NCBI GenBank assembly: GCA_958298945.1
Contig: OY282610.1
Coordinates: forward strand, 43,903,667 to 43,967,666
Source of the DNA: Atherix ibis
Lineage: Eukaryota > Arthropoda > Insecta > Diptera > Athericidae
Length of the DNA stretch: 64,000 nucleotides
Direction: 5' to 3'
Positions 23,001 through 35,800 of the stretch are shown in pieces. The notes beneath the pieces are model-generated. The model was not told where the DNA came from and searched no databases. It was given only the letters and a program-made list of their open reading frames with translations. Position 1 is the first letter of the stretch, and each line of letters opens with the position of its first letter. A program made the translations under genes and the position numbers.

Positions 23001-26000
23001 TTGGTCACTTGAAACCATTGCGACATGACAAGTTACACTTGCCCTTATGTTTTGGGGGACAAGCTAGGCAATCAGCAAGTTATCTAGAATTCTAATAGCT
23101 TGATTACGAGTACTAAGTGTATCGATTCTGATTTTAGATTTTTAATTGGGGGTCCATCGAATTATGTACGAGTAAACGCATGCATTTAACATAAAAATAA
23201 CACGAAAATAGTCTCATAGTGGTTAGTATTTTCGAATTGGTTCAATATGCTGTTTTCTAGTAGATAAAATGTATCCTTATAAGTGATCACTCTCGGTGGA
23301 ATAATTTACCAGAATGGAATTTGGAGAAATTTTTGGATACATCCAATATTGCTGAAGTTGTACTCGTAAATTAGTGAGTAAACACGCAAGGGTTGCTGCC
23401 ACATGCACATTATGTAAAGGGCGAGTTGCACTTGGCTCACATTTGACCAAACGTTGAATTTTTTTCCCTCAACGAATCGCTATCTATTCGAAAGGGGGTT
23501 GAAAAGCACGCAGGGATCCATTCCAATTGCAAAAAAAATCTATTCTATATCAAATTGATGCTGCGCCTTCGGATACCAATCGTAATCGAGCGAAGGGTGA
23601 TTACATTTTGGTGCACTTCTAACTCATACCCCATGAGCTCTTATGAATTAGGGGTTGTAAGATTATCATAGTCGCGCCCCCTAGTTGAGTGCCTTTAATC
23701 GAAAGCCATTTCGCGATAACAGTTACTGTTTGGGAGAATGGACAATGATTATTTATAAAGCGAAGCTTCGGATAACAACTAAAACTCGTACCTAATCAAA
23801 AAAAAAAAAAAACAAATCGGAACGCACAGATGCTACTACTCCGTTTAATATTAACTTCGATAACTTTTTGAAATAACTCTCGAAAAGTATTGTAATTCTG
23901 GTTAAGTGAATATTTTGTTTATGTTTTCCCATTTTCCCGAAAGGCAAATATTTAAACATGTCCTCCACATTTGACTATCGTCCATTACGGATAGCTTACC
24001 TATTCCGGCTGATTTATTTTCATCGCGTACAGAATGACTAGACGATGCCTGAGATATTCCACTAGATTCAGTGCTGTGCACTGCCGTATTGGTCACCTGT
24101 GGTTGATTCATGCGCAGCCGACGTCGTAACTTTGGCATATCAAAGGGAAGGTCGCCTAGATCGACCGATGTAGCACTTCCCGATGTGAAGGCGTCCTGAG
24201 AATACAAATAAATAAATTTTCGTTTTTCTTATATAGAATTTGTCTGTGGTTAACGTACTTGCTGAAGGATCATTTTTCGTCTTCGTAGCTTTGGCATATC
24301 AAATGGAAGATCGCGAAGGTCCTGTGGTATACTAGCTCCGCTCGCTGTGTTAAGATCTCTCTTCTCGGGTGGAAAGTTCAATTTTGGTAAAGCAAACTTA
24401 TGGAATGCACTTTGAGATTTTCCATCCTCTCGTGAATGCAGCGATATTCCGCTATCAGAGCCAACTATCTCATCTGTTAAGTGGAGAAGTGTCTTATTTG
24501 GAAAAGTACGACGTTTTGGCTGTTTGAAACCATCATCAGCCTGTTCATCATTATTAGCATGTTCTGTACTTATTTTAGTTGCGTCATCAGGTGACGCCTT
24601 TTGGGAATTATTGTTTCTATTATTTATCTCAGATGCTTCGGAAGCGGGTTCTTGGGATGATTTGTCCGATATTGGACTGAGGATATGAAGTTTTGTATGG
24701 AGAACAACTGGAGCTCGGAATGGAAATGATAAAACTTGTACAGAATCGGAACTGTGTGAACTGAGTGATGTCGAATGCCTAGACTCAGAACTGGTTGTAC
24801 TGCGATTGCCTTCACTGGTACTCGAACGTAGTGATTCCATGCTGCCGCCGCTGCTTGACGTAGCCATACTTTCTGTTGATGAGAAATTACGTCCACGATG
24901 GTGTCCATGATGGCTCTTTCGCAACTCTAGCACACGACCCGATTCCAGAACTACAGACCTGGGTCGATCCTGGCCGGTTTGAGTTGGATTGTAAGAGGTC
25001 TCAAGAATGCTGCCATCACTGTTAGCCGGCACTTCGTGTTGCTGATGCCTAATTGTTTGTACTGGAAGACGTAAGTCCTTAAGTCTAGGATGGGCCGGAT
25101 TCGATGAGGGAAGATTTGGTGCACTCTTGATGCTGTTCATAAAAAATCGGTCATGTTTACCAGGAAACTTAACCGGCAATGGAGCTGTAGAGGGCGGGGA
25201 CGGTGTGTATCCACGAATGGGAAGCTGAGATGTGGACGTTGTATTAGCATTGTTCATCTGATCAACATTGTTATCGATGTGAACATTTTCAAGTTCGTGC
25301 GATAATGTAGTAATGCTACCGCTATTATTGTCTTGGATAGCTTGATTCTTAGAGTTCTTCATTCGTTTCACCTCCAATCGAGTCTTGCTCGATTTTGGTC
25401 GTTCATTTTTCTGTACAGCCGCTCCATTATTGCCATTATTGATTTGCAACAAAACAGAATGGCTTGTCAAACGGTCAACCTCATCGAGATCGTCATCGGA
25501 ACGGGAAATTTTACAATCAAAGGCAGTCTCGTAGATTTGTCGAGTTCGCCCGTTGGACATTTCGTCTTCTTGTTGTTCAGTATTGGTCGACTTATCACTT
25601 CCTAGAGTTGTGGCACAATCTTCGCACTCGTGAGCGCCCTGCTGATGAACATAAAAGATACTGCGAGGACGGAAGAACTCGTCAATATCATCGCCGATGG
25701 CTGGCGCAGCACAAGCACAAACTGCCGGTCCTAAAAGTCTATGAGGAGGCATCGAACTGTTATTGGATGCCGGATCAATATTTTCTCCACCTGCTGTATA
25801 TGATTCGGAAGCAACTGCCTCACCAGATATATTGCACGTTTCGCGAAAAAGTGCCAAGGCTTTAGCATGCCATTCACGTCGCTTCTGGCACTCACTGCAG
25901 TCTGAATCGTCAGAGGTTGTTGTTGATGGTGAATCACATCGAATTATGCGGACACCATCCTCGGTTATCGAATACCTCTTCGGTAACTGAACTTCCCGTT

Positions 26001-29000
26001 CTAATTCGGGTACATCTAAACTACTGCTCTTCTTATAGACTGGCGTATGAGCGGCAATCGACGATGAACTCAGTTGTGGTGGTTCTGATGCAGTCGATTG
26101 TCGAAGCGGACGAAGTTTCGCTTCACGTGACTCTACATCAATATCGTATCCATTAACGTGATGTTCCTCAAAGTTACCGGATTCATTGACTAAAACGAGT
26201 ATATTCGCAAACTTACCGTCTTTTGACTTAAGTAAATCGGAATAATAATAGGGCGACGGATTCCGTTTTGATGTATCCGGACCAGTTATTCTTTTGGGAC
26301 TCTTGTGCGACTGTAAAGGTCGCACTAAATCCTCTGAAATACTATCCGGTGAATTTAGTTCAGGAACTTTGTTCGATTGCTTTTCCTCATCTGCTGATGA
26401 TTTTGGTGCTGATGAGTCTGTAAAAGCAACACAAAAAAAATTACAAATTTTTAAGAGCAACGTTTTTATGCATATTCCAACAAATTGGATTTTATAAAAA
26501 AAAAAACAAAAAAATCCTAAACTTACTAAACCAATAACAAAATTGTAGTTATATTCAATGCGATGAGTCAATGAGTGAAAATCAAATTTCCAATATTGGA
26601 ACAGGGAATCTAAAACAAGGGAAAAGAGTATTGGTGTTGATGGATATGGCTGGAAGAATCCAAGTGTTGTATGGCAGCCAGAACAAGAAGCTGGAAATGA
26701 GCGCGAATGTGTGGCCATAGGCAGAAAGCTGGCACCCTAATAGGGATTCGCTGCAACAGCTGTGCGCGTGGTGCATGAATAAATTCATTTTCAATACTTG
26801 CGGCCAACTATTTTTCGTTCATCCATCTGCCCCATATGTGGGACTTATATTACGACCATCCTGAAATCTAATAACGATTCCTTCTCAACCACTTTTTCTA
26901 TCCTTGTTACTGTGCATGTACATTATGTACATTTTGCATCGATTATGGCAGGAAAAAAAACACCACATCCACCCGAGAGGTTTAGGATGTGTGCACAGAT
27001 ATGTAAGTGGAGGATGTTCTGAAGGAGGGGATACTTTATCTAACAGGAGCGTTTTTTTGAATGGTTTCAATTGTGTTTTTTGTGTTTGAATATATCCACA
27101 TGTGGGCTTGCTATTATTATTACTGCTGGTGGTACGTCTGGTTCTGATAGCTGCAATTTTGTAAATTTCATGAAAATGAGACCTTTTCAAACGCGTAATT
27201 TTCATGCGAATCGTGTGTGTTGGTGACATTCATTTGATATGATAATGGGAAGATATCATGCTTTATCTTCAATACTGTTCAGTTTTCTGTTCAAAATTTC
27301 TCAGCTTACAAGTATAGGGCATAGTAAACGGGAAAACATAGCAAATACAAATATTTTTGAAAAGATTCAAATATTTACGCATTACTTTTTCAAGTAAAAA
27401 AAACTTTTGTATCGAATTTTGCCCAACCAAAAATATTGGTGCAAATAGTAATATTTTCTACCAGACATTCCAAATATTTTATGGAAATTTATATAATCAT
27501 TAAATTTGAAATATATCATTTAATTGAAATATGAAATAATTTTCTTGTAATAAAATAAAAATAATTTTATTATTGTAAGTTTTTGCTATCGAACTTGAAT
27601 GTTATTATTGGAATTTCATTTTCATTTCAAGTGTAACAGATTCTAATATACTTTCTATTATTAAAAATGTTTAACTATGGAAATATTATTCATGCAAAAT
27701 AAATTGTTTACTATTGATTATAATAAGTTTTTATAATATTGGGTTGTCCGGAAAGTAATTTCGTTTATTTCCGATTTATAAAAATGAAACACGATTTTCT
27801 TATAGTGAATTAATATTTTATTCAATTAAATATTATCCAGTCTGATCCAAAACCCATTTCCATCTTTCTGGCAGTAGTATGATTCCACGCTCATAAAATT
27901 TTTGTTCTTTGCTGGCAAAAAACTAATCCAAGTGATTTTTGACCTCCTCATTTGAATGAAACGTTTTACCGTCTAAAATTTTTTGTAGAGACCGGAACAA
28001 ACGATAATCGGAAGATGCTAGGTCTGGAGAGTATATTGGGTGTGGCAGTACATCCCATCCAAGCTTTTGCCAAGTGATCAAACTTGTATGTGGTTATACC
28101 ATATACAAGTATAAGAATACTATACCTTTCCTATTGAGCAATTCTAGCCTTTTTTCTTTAAATGAATCATTCAATTTGTCCAACTGATGATAGTATTCTT
28201 CAGAATTAATCGTTGTGTTGCTCGATAGAAACTCAAAATAAACGATTCCTTTGAAATCCCACCAAATCGATAGCATAACCATTTTGTATTGATGAATATT
28301 GGCTTTCGAAGTGCTTTGAGCCGGTTCATATTTTCTACTTCAGGATATTTTGCGCTTAACATTGTTGTAGATAACCCATTTCTCATCTTCTTCTCAAACG
28401 CCAAGAAAATGGTCCATTTTTGAAGCGTCTCATCGCTTGGACCCTTCAAAAATATACCATTTTTATGGCGTTTGAGAAGCAAATCACAAACGTCAATGCG
28501 ACGGCACAAATTTTTTTCCGTAAGAAGATGAGGAACCCATATGTCGAGATTTGAGATAAAGCCTAGCCGTTTTAAATGATCATGAACGGTCGTATTCGAT
28601 AAATTTAATCTCTCAGCAATCTCGTGAGTTGTTATTCGCTGGTTTCCGTCAATTAATGGCTTTATTGTGTCTTCATCAGCTTCAAGTGGCCTTCCAGAAC
28701 TGGGAGCATCTTTGAGATCAAAATTACCGGATCAAAATTTTACAAACCAGTTTTGGCACTGGCGCTCACTTAACACATCGGATAATTTTTTTCTTGCTTG
28801 AACAGAATTTTTATCTTTTCTATAGCAAAAAATAAAATATGCCAAAAATGCTGTTTTTCACTTTCCATATTTAAAAAGGTATCAACCAAAAATTACTGTG
28901 CAGAATCAATTATATTGATTCTACTGTGCAGAATGATGAATTATATCACAAGCAAGCCTTGCTATGTCAGCTGTCAAAATACATATGATTATGCAGTTTA

Positions 29001-32000
29001 AGTGTGTAGTTGATTATGAAAAAATATAATTAAGTCCTTTGTTAAGAAAAAACGAATATACTTTCCGGACAAGCGGAAAATAATTTTAGTATAAAAAATT
29101 ATCACAAAATTCACTCTGCACCGTCACAAAGCCAAAATCAGAATTATTTACTATAAGTTTGGTTTTGATAATTATCCCCTCCATAATTTAATGAAAACTA
29201 TTATAATAATCATAGTAAAACTATTATTATTATCTGTAATAATCTCAATAATAGAGAGAGATTCATTTATTCTCTCTCCCCACGTCCAAAATTACCTTCT
29301 ACATCCAGATTGGACGCCTTGCTTAAGAGTGGTGTTGAGAATATCTACATTTCTAAATAAATTTCAGAATTCCTGTTTATCTATAGGAAACTTTTTTCGA
29401 ACAGTTGAACGGGTTAGGTTACATCAATCGGTGCATTATCATCATCTTAACGACATGGCCTATTTACCAATACGAGTATCGAGTTGTATTGTATACCGGG
29501 CATACGGGAATTATGGAAAATCAATGTGATTATTAGTTGGTTAGAGAAACTCACCGGTGTCTTGTGCTCATAGATATCCCTAATATAATTTGCCAATTAA
29601 CGAAATCATAAACAAAATCCTCAGTCATACCTACGAGGGTCATTCAACAAGTACTTAGCCTCACCGCCCGACGGAACTGCTGTCACAAAAGAAATTTACC
29701 ATCGTGCAGTACATTCTTTTAGTAGCCTACTGTCAAAGTTTCAGTCGAACCTGACTTCCCTTCATTAGTTTTGTTTTGAGAGCCTTTGAAAGCGAGCGTG
29801 TCGGTCGGTTGCACAAAAATGGAAAAAGAACAATATCGTTCGGTGATTAGATTCTTGTTTTTGGAAGGGAAAACGCGCAGCGAAATCAAAGATCGCTTGG
29901 ATGCTGTGCATGGTGACTCTTCTCCTTCGATTGCGACTGTCAAGAATTGGTTCAACGAGTTTGTTCGCACGTCGGTTTTTGATGAGCCACGCCCAGGTGC
30001 CCCGAAAACGGCTGCTACGGAGGAAAACGTTAAAAAAGTCCACGATCTCGTGTTGGCAGACCGTCGATTGAAGGTTCACGAGATAGCTGAGACTGTGGGC
30101 ATCGCAGTAGGAACGGTGCATCATATTCTACACGAAGAACTGGGCATGAGAAAGCTGTCGGCGCGACGGGTGCCGCGTTTGCTCACACTGGAAAACAAGC
30201 GCAACCGTGAGACCACATCGGCGACGTGTTTGGCGCTGTTTCAGCGCAATCCAGCGGAGTTTTTGCGTCGTTTCGTGACCGTCGACGAAGCATGGATGCA
30301 CTGGTATACACCAGAGACCAAGGAACAGTCGAAACAGTGGACTTCACCCAGCGAACGTGCTCCGAAGAAGGCGAAGACTTTTCGATCGGCCGGAAAGGTG
30401 ATGGCCACCGTTTTCTGGGATTCACAAGGTGTGATCCACATCGATTACCTCGAGAAGAGTAAAACAAACACGGGGCGCTACTATGCTGACTTATTGGGCC
30501 GATTTGACGTCGAATTGAAGAAAAAGTGGCCCCGCTTTGCGAAGAAAAAAGTGCTGTTCCACCACGACAACGCGCCGGCTCACACCATCGCCATGGCCAA
30601 ATTGGTCGAATTGGGCTTCGAATTGCTGCCCCATCCACCGTACTCTCCAGATTTGGCCCCCTGTGACTACTTTTTGTTTCCAAACCTGAAAAAATTACTC
30701 GCCGGGAATAGATTTGGGTCGAATGAGGAGGTCATCGTCGCCACGGAGGCCTATTTTGCTTCCCTCGAGAAAATTTATTTCTTGGACGGGTTAAAAAGTT
30801 AGACCATCGCTGGGCCTAGTGTTTCGAGCTTGAAGGAGATTATGTGGAAAAATAAATTGCCACCTTTCCAAAATTTTCGTTTTTCTTTTGTAGGCTAAGT
30901 ACTTGTTGAATGACCCTCGTAGAAACATAGACTTGACTAATAGTGATGCCTTTTTAGTATCTTATTAGAGACTTTTTTAGGGCACGAAAATTGCCCAAAA
31001 TGTTTCGATATGTCAATTCTGCGGTCAGATATGTCAATTCTGCGGTTCCTCCCACTGTTGCAGCTTTTAAACCCAATAATTTTTTTTTCTTCAAATCCAC
31101 TTTTAAACACCACAACCATGCGGCTATTAGGCTACTTCAAGTTTTGGTTGAAAGGTAATATACAAAAAAAAATCAAAGCAACAGAAAAAAAATACCCCTT
31201 ATAGAGAAGGTTATCCATCAAATATTGTTAATTATAAATTCTTCTTTTCAAAGTTTATACAAAATTAATCTTTATTTAATATACAAATAATTTCAAACAG
31301 ATGGCGTTATATACTCGTAGCATAGATGACGCAGATTTACATGAAATTCATATTCAATCACTAAATGGTTTTAATTAATTTTTGAACAGTAGCAAAAAAA
31401 TAAAAACATCATTGAATCCTTATACAGTTTTTATATATATTTCAAACTGAATATCTACAAGTTTTGTTATATAAAAATGCAATTGTAAAATTATAGAGCC
31501 TGACTCTTTCGACGAATAAAATTAATTAATTTTCAATCATATACGAAACCCTATAGAGTCATAGCATTTTATTTTTAGATTAAATAAAAATATAAGTTTT
31601 CACTAAAGAAAAAAATAATGAAGTTAAAAAGAAAAAAAAAACGATATAAAGTACTAGAGAAACCGAAATGGAGAGAGATTCATCCTGCGTATCTGTAGGG
31701 TATAATTTGTGTTTTTTCCCGTTTTCTGTTAGTCTATTCTACTATTTCATATAGCTTCAATTTAATTGGATGTAAATAATATTCAAAAGTGAAATCCAAT
31801 AGTATCGGTAGCGTAAAATCAATTTTGAAAATCATAATTCTTCGACCAATTCGATTCATCCCCATACACATATATACTTATAAGCAACATGAGAAGTGTC
31901 TTGAAGAGATTTGTGATTTTCAATTCTTAGATTGTTTATGACTATATAAATTACTAACTTTTCTTATTAATACATAAGAATAATAGTATTAGAAATAAGA

Positions 32001-32793
32001 ATACTAGTATTAGAATTGAATATTTAGATAGGTAAAAAGGTAGACAGTATGTACAATAATGGAAATGTGTTACTACAAGTAAAAATACTCGTAATAAGAA
32101 GAGGATGATGATGGTGGTAAAAAGTTTGTAGCATCTGTTATTATAATTGCGTACATTTGGTGTTTTTGTTGTTCGCGTTCTAATTCAAGACGCATAAATC
32201 GAAATAATAATCTTCAAAAAATGATGAATGCGATGGTAATCAATTGCTCGTAAAGAATGTTAAATAAGTAAATCGAAACGTGAACAAGAATCTGTACTGA
32301 TGTTTCCAATTTACCATCATCCCCTATTTTATTCTCACTTTTCTATTTCCTAGCTTCTCACACTCTTACTATTATGAAATTTCATAAATATGCCATCTGT
32401 AATATGAAAATCTATACATGGTTGAACGCGTCCTTTCTTAAATAATATTGTTTGCCTCCCTTTTTGCTTTATCAAAAGTTCAGCGGACACCGCATGGGAC
32501 CTATCGATCAGATACAATTCAAAAACGATTAAGTAACAAATACGGGATAAGCTAAAGGACGGAAACCATACGATATTACCAAATCTATAATAATGTTGAT
32601 GTGATTCGTATATCTAAATAGTAAATCTTGTCATCTACAATAGTTTGTGGTCAGCAAGAGATGCCTTCCGATTGAAACCCCAACTTTGAGTAATACTAAC
32701 CAAAAATACATACAATCATGTATGTTTACTGATAAAATCCTATTTGATTTGAACCGGAAAAAAATCCATTTTGGCCAAGTGTTTCCTAACGAC

Positions 32794-32833
<40 letters not shown>

Positions 32834-35800
32834 GTAGTTATAGCAACAAAAATAGCAGCAGCAAACCCTTAAAGTAAACGCATAAATGGAAAGCCTTAAA
32901 AAAACCTATCTCATAAATAAGATTTAAAAATATTCATTTTTATGATTTCAAAAAATAGAAAAAAAAACAAACAAAAATAACCAACAACAAACAAATAATA
33001 ATAATAGTACATTTCTATTCTTCTCAGATTCTTATTCATTTTTGAGTGTTAAATATTGATTCAGAAAGACGGCGAAGAAAAAGGATTTTATAAAAATGGG
33101 ACAATAAAACCTGATGTGATATAACATATATTGTAAAAGTATATGGCAACATATTTATCATCATATACATATGTGTTCACATTTTAAATCGTAAGAAATT
33201 TTAGTAGTTGTTTCATATTTAAAAATAAACGTAAACAAAATGTATTGTGTGCTATTTTTAAATTTAATTTTTAATAAAAAAATTCACATAAAATTTAGTT
33301 CACTACAACGAAAACGTACTCCATTTTCTTTTCTTCCGACAACTTGTAATATATATACTCCATAAATACATTGGTTGCATTACATTCCCCATCTAGTCCA
33401 TGTAAAATAAGGAAATTCAATCGACAGGATAAAGAGTGGTGCATTACGGGAATACATTAGAAAATCGTTAACTTTACGACACAACCATTTTCCGGGTAGC
33501 AATTGAATAAAAATTTCACACTGTTAGTGGTTGGTTGAAAAATACCCTCTAACCCGTTTTAGAAGTACATAAAATTATTGTAACCGTTTTAAAAAGAATA
33601 ACAATTATTTGAATATTATTACTTTTTATGTAAGAGTTTTTTTTTTTATAGCATAATCAATAGGGTAGGTTTGAGTGGCTGTAGTTAGTAAATAATATTT
33701 ACGGAATTGATTTTATGTAAATTATTTTTTGAAAATTTGTTGTTCAGAAATAATAAGAGAACATTTCTTCGAGAGCATATTTTTAGAAAAAAATTTATTT
33801 CACAATAATAGAGGTAGCAATGGATATGAACGCGTGGGTCAGTGGTCGTCTAACAGGAATAAGAAGCTTAAGCAGCCTCCGTTGTAAAGAATGTTTAGAG
33901 CAGCTGTCTGACAGCACATGTCATTTGAAAGGCACTATCTACAAAGGTCTATTGGTGCCAAAAATAATAATTCACAATTATAAAATAATAATTAGAATAG
34001 ATTGTGTAGGCGCCTAAGACCTATCGCGTCAGTTAAATTGTTGCTGGAAGTTACCATACAAAAACAATATAAATATTTGAAAATATCGAAAATTATCATT
34101 ACAAAAAAATACAAATTAAAATAATTTGATAAAATAAAAAAAATAAAAATAAAAATAAATGAATTTGCAAAAATGTTTCCGTTAAAATGGCGCCAGTTCA
34201 CCTAAGCCGATAGTTAAAATTATGTAGGGGCAAATGTTGACTGTTTTAAATTTTTCTTTTAAAGGAATTCGTTTGTTTGTTTGTTGTTATTTAGTATGAA
34301 TAACATTAGTACTGAAATGTGAAACACGACACTTAAGACCATTTGCCGACTCTTTTGCCAACCGTGCAACACGTGGTCTTCCCAAACGGTCATCCATTTA
34401 AGTAATAACACCGCGCCAGTTCCGCTTAACTTTGGTAATCATACGAGAACAGGTGGATCTAGGACGGTTTAGCCGCAGACATTTTTAAAGGATTTTTTAA
34501 AGCTATTATAAAGTTAAAAACTTACAAAAGAATCTATTTTAGTTTAGGCAATTTATGAAGATTGAAAAAACGTCAAGACCATATGAATCACATGGCGACC
34601 AGAATTCAATAAACTACGAGTATTATATAGGGTTTTCCAATAAGAGTAATATGATTTCTAAGGGATGTTTCGGCAATTTATAATATGTTATGATCTGTTA
34701 TTTTTTTTACATTGTATTTAGTAATGTTTACAATTTTATCATAAAAAGATATACGCAAAAACAACGTTTACAAATTATTCAAATTTTTTATCCAAATAAT
34801 CGTTCTCCAATTGCAACTTTTCGTGAGCTTTTGCCATTTTATGGTCGTAATAATCGTCCAACTGTGCTCGCTATTCGTCGAATTGTTAAAAATTTCGAGC
34901 GTACATTTTTTTTACATAATGTTGAAGTGCCAATAAGACAAAGAACCGCTCGAAGTAATGAAAATATTGCTGCCGTTCAGGCAAGTGTTGCTGAAGACCG
35001 CAATTTATCGATTCCAAGACGTTCTCAAGAATTGGGACTGTCCCAAACCACAACCTGGCAGATTTTGAGAAAGGATTTGGTCTTGCATCCATATAAAATT
35101 CTAATCACTCAAGAACTGAAGACGTCGTGAATTTGCTGATTTTGTCTTGGAACAACTTGAAAACAAAAACGATTTTTTAAAGAAAATCATCTTCTCCGAT
35201 GAGGCTTACTTTCAAAATCTACAAATTATTCATGAACACCCATTACATTCACCACTTCTTTCGAAATGAAGCTGTTAACACCGTTACTGTCAATGGAGAG
35301 CGGTATAGATCGATGATAATCAACTTTTTATGGCCGAAATTGGAAGAAGTTGATCTTGATAACATCTGGTTCCAACAAGATGGGGCTACGTGCCACACAG
35401 CACGTGCAACAACCGAATTATTGCGAGAAAAGTTTGGAGATTCGATTATTTCAAGAAATTGTGACATTGAATGGCCTCCAGACTCTCTTCAAGCTTTAGA
35501 AGTCAATATTGAATGTGCTATTCATGACACGCGACTTGATATAGTAGAAAAAGTGCTCGAAAATTGGGTTCATCGAATTCGTTCCTGCAAAAGGAGTCCT
35601 GGAGGCCATTTGAATGGCATTTTATTCAGAACTTAATTGTATCAATTGTTCTTCACATTAAATAAAAAACATTTGAATTTCCTCAACAATTAGTGTGTTT
35701 TTTTTGTTGAAAAGAAATCATATCACTCCTTTTGGAAAACCCTATATTTTGTGCTTTAGGTCTGATACTAGACTTTAAAAATGTATTGTTGGTATTCGTT

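Larger units (their letters stand above)
27739..29080 (-). mobile_element. mariner family M5 (cecropia/SETMAR-like)
   Basis: Inverted ends share TTGTCCGGAAAGTA: left TTGGGTTGTCCGGAAAGTAA, right (inward) TTTTCCGCTTGTCCGGAAAG. Both are flanked by TA at 27737-27738 and 29081-29082. The other copy is at 62250-63423. It lies in the intron in the same orientation as the SH2 gene. Confidence 0.88.

Noticed and set aside
22850..23800. Possible LTR retrotransposon in an SH2-gene intron
   Set aside because: Base composition is shifted, but no integrase, RT or protease motif and no terminal repeats could be read.
25464..25865. 133-codon plus-strand frame antisense to the large SH2-gene exon
   Set aside because: Antisense shadow of an exon with strong splice and phase support.
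24250..26718. Single 822-codon frame taken as one uninterrupted gene
   Set aside because: The first ~100 codons are intron ending at a good acceptor (26418), and the last codons run past a good donor (24258); exon borders explain the conserved content better.
26582..27229. Minus-strand frames read as a possible alternative N-terminus of the SH2 gene
   Set aside because: No conserved content, no convincing splice donor leading in phase to 26417, and the exon at 38182-38332 joins in phase instead.
29191..29529. 112-codon plus-strand frame
   Set aside because: The first third is low-complexity Ile/Val from AT-rich DNA; the remainder matches nothing and lies between two mariners.
32647..32877. 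Frame with a poly-Asn tract (also 60454-60639)
   Set aside because: The Asn run is an (AAT)n microsatellite; flanks show no protein-like pattern.
33820..34017. 65-codon plus-strand frame starting MDMNAWVSGRL
   Set aside because: Short, unconserved to my eye, with no splice sites or signals to support a gene.
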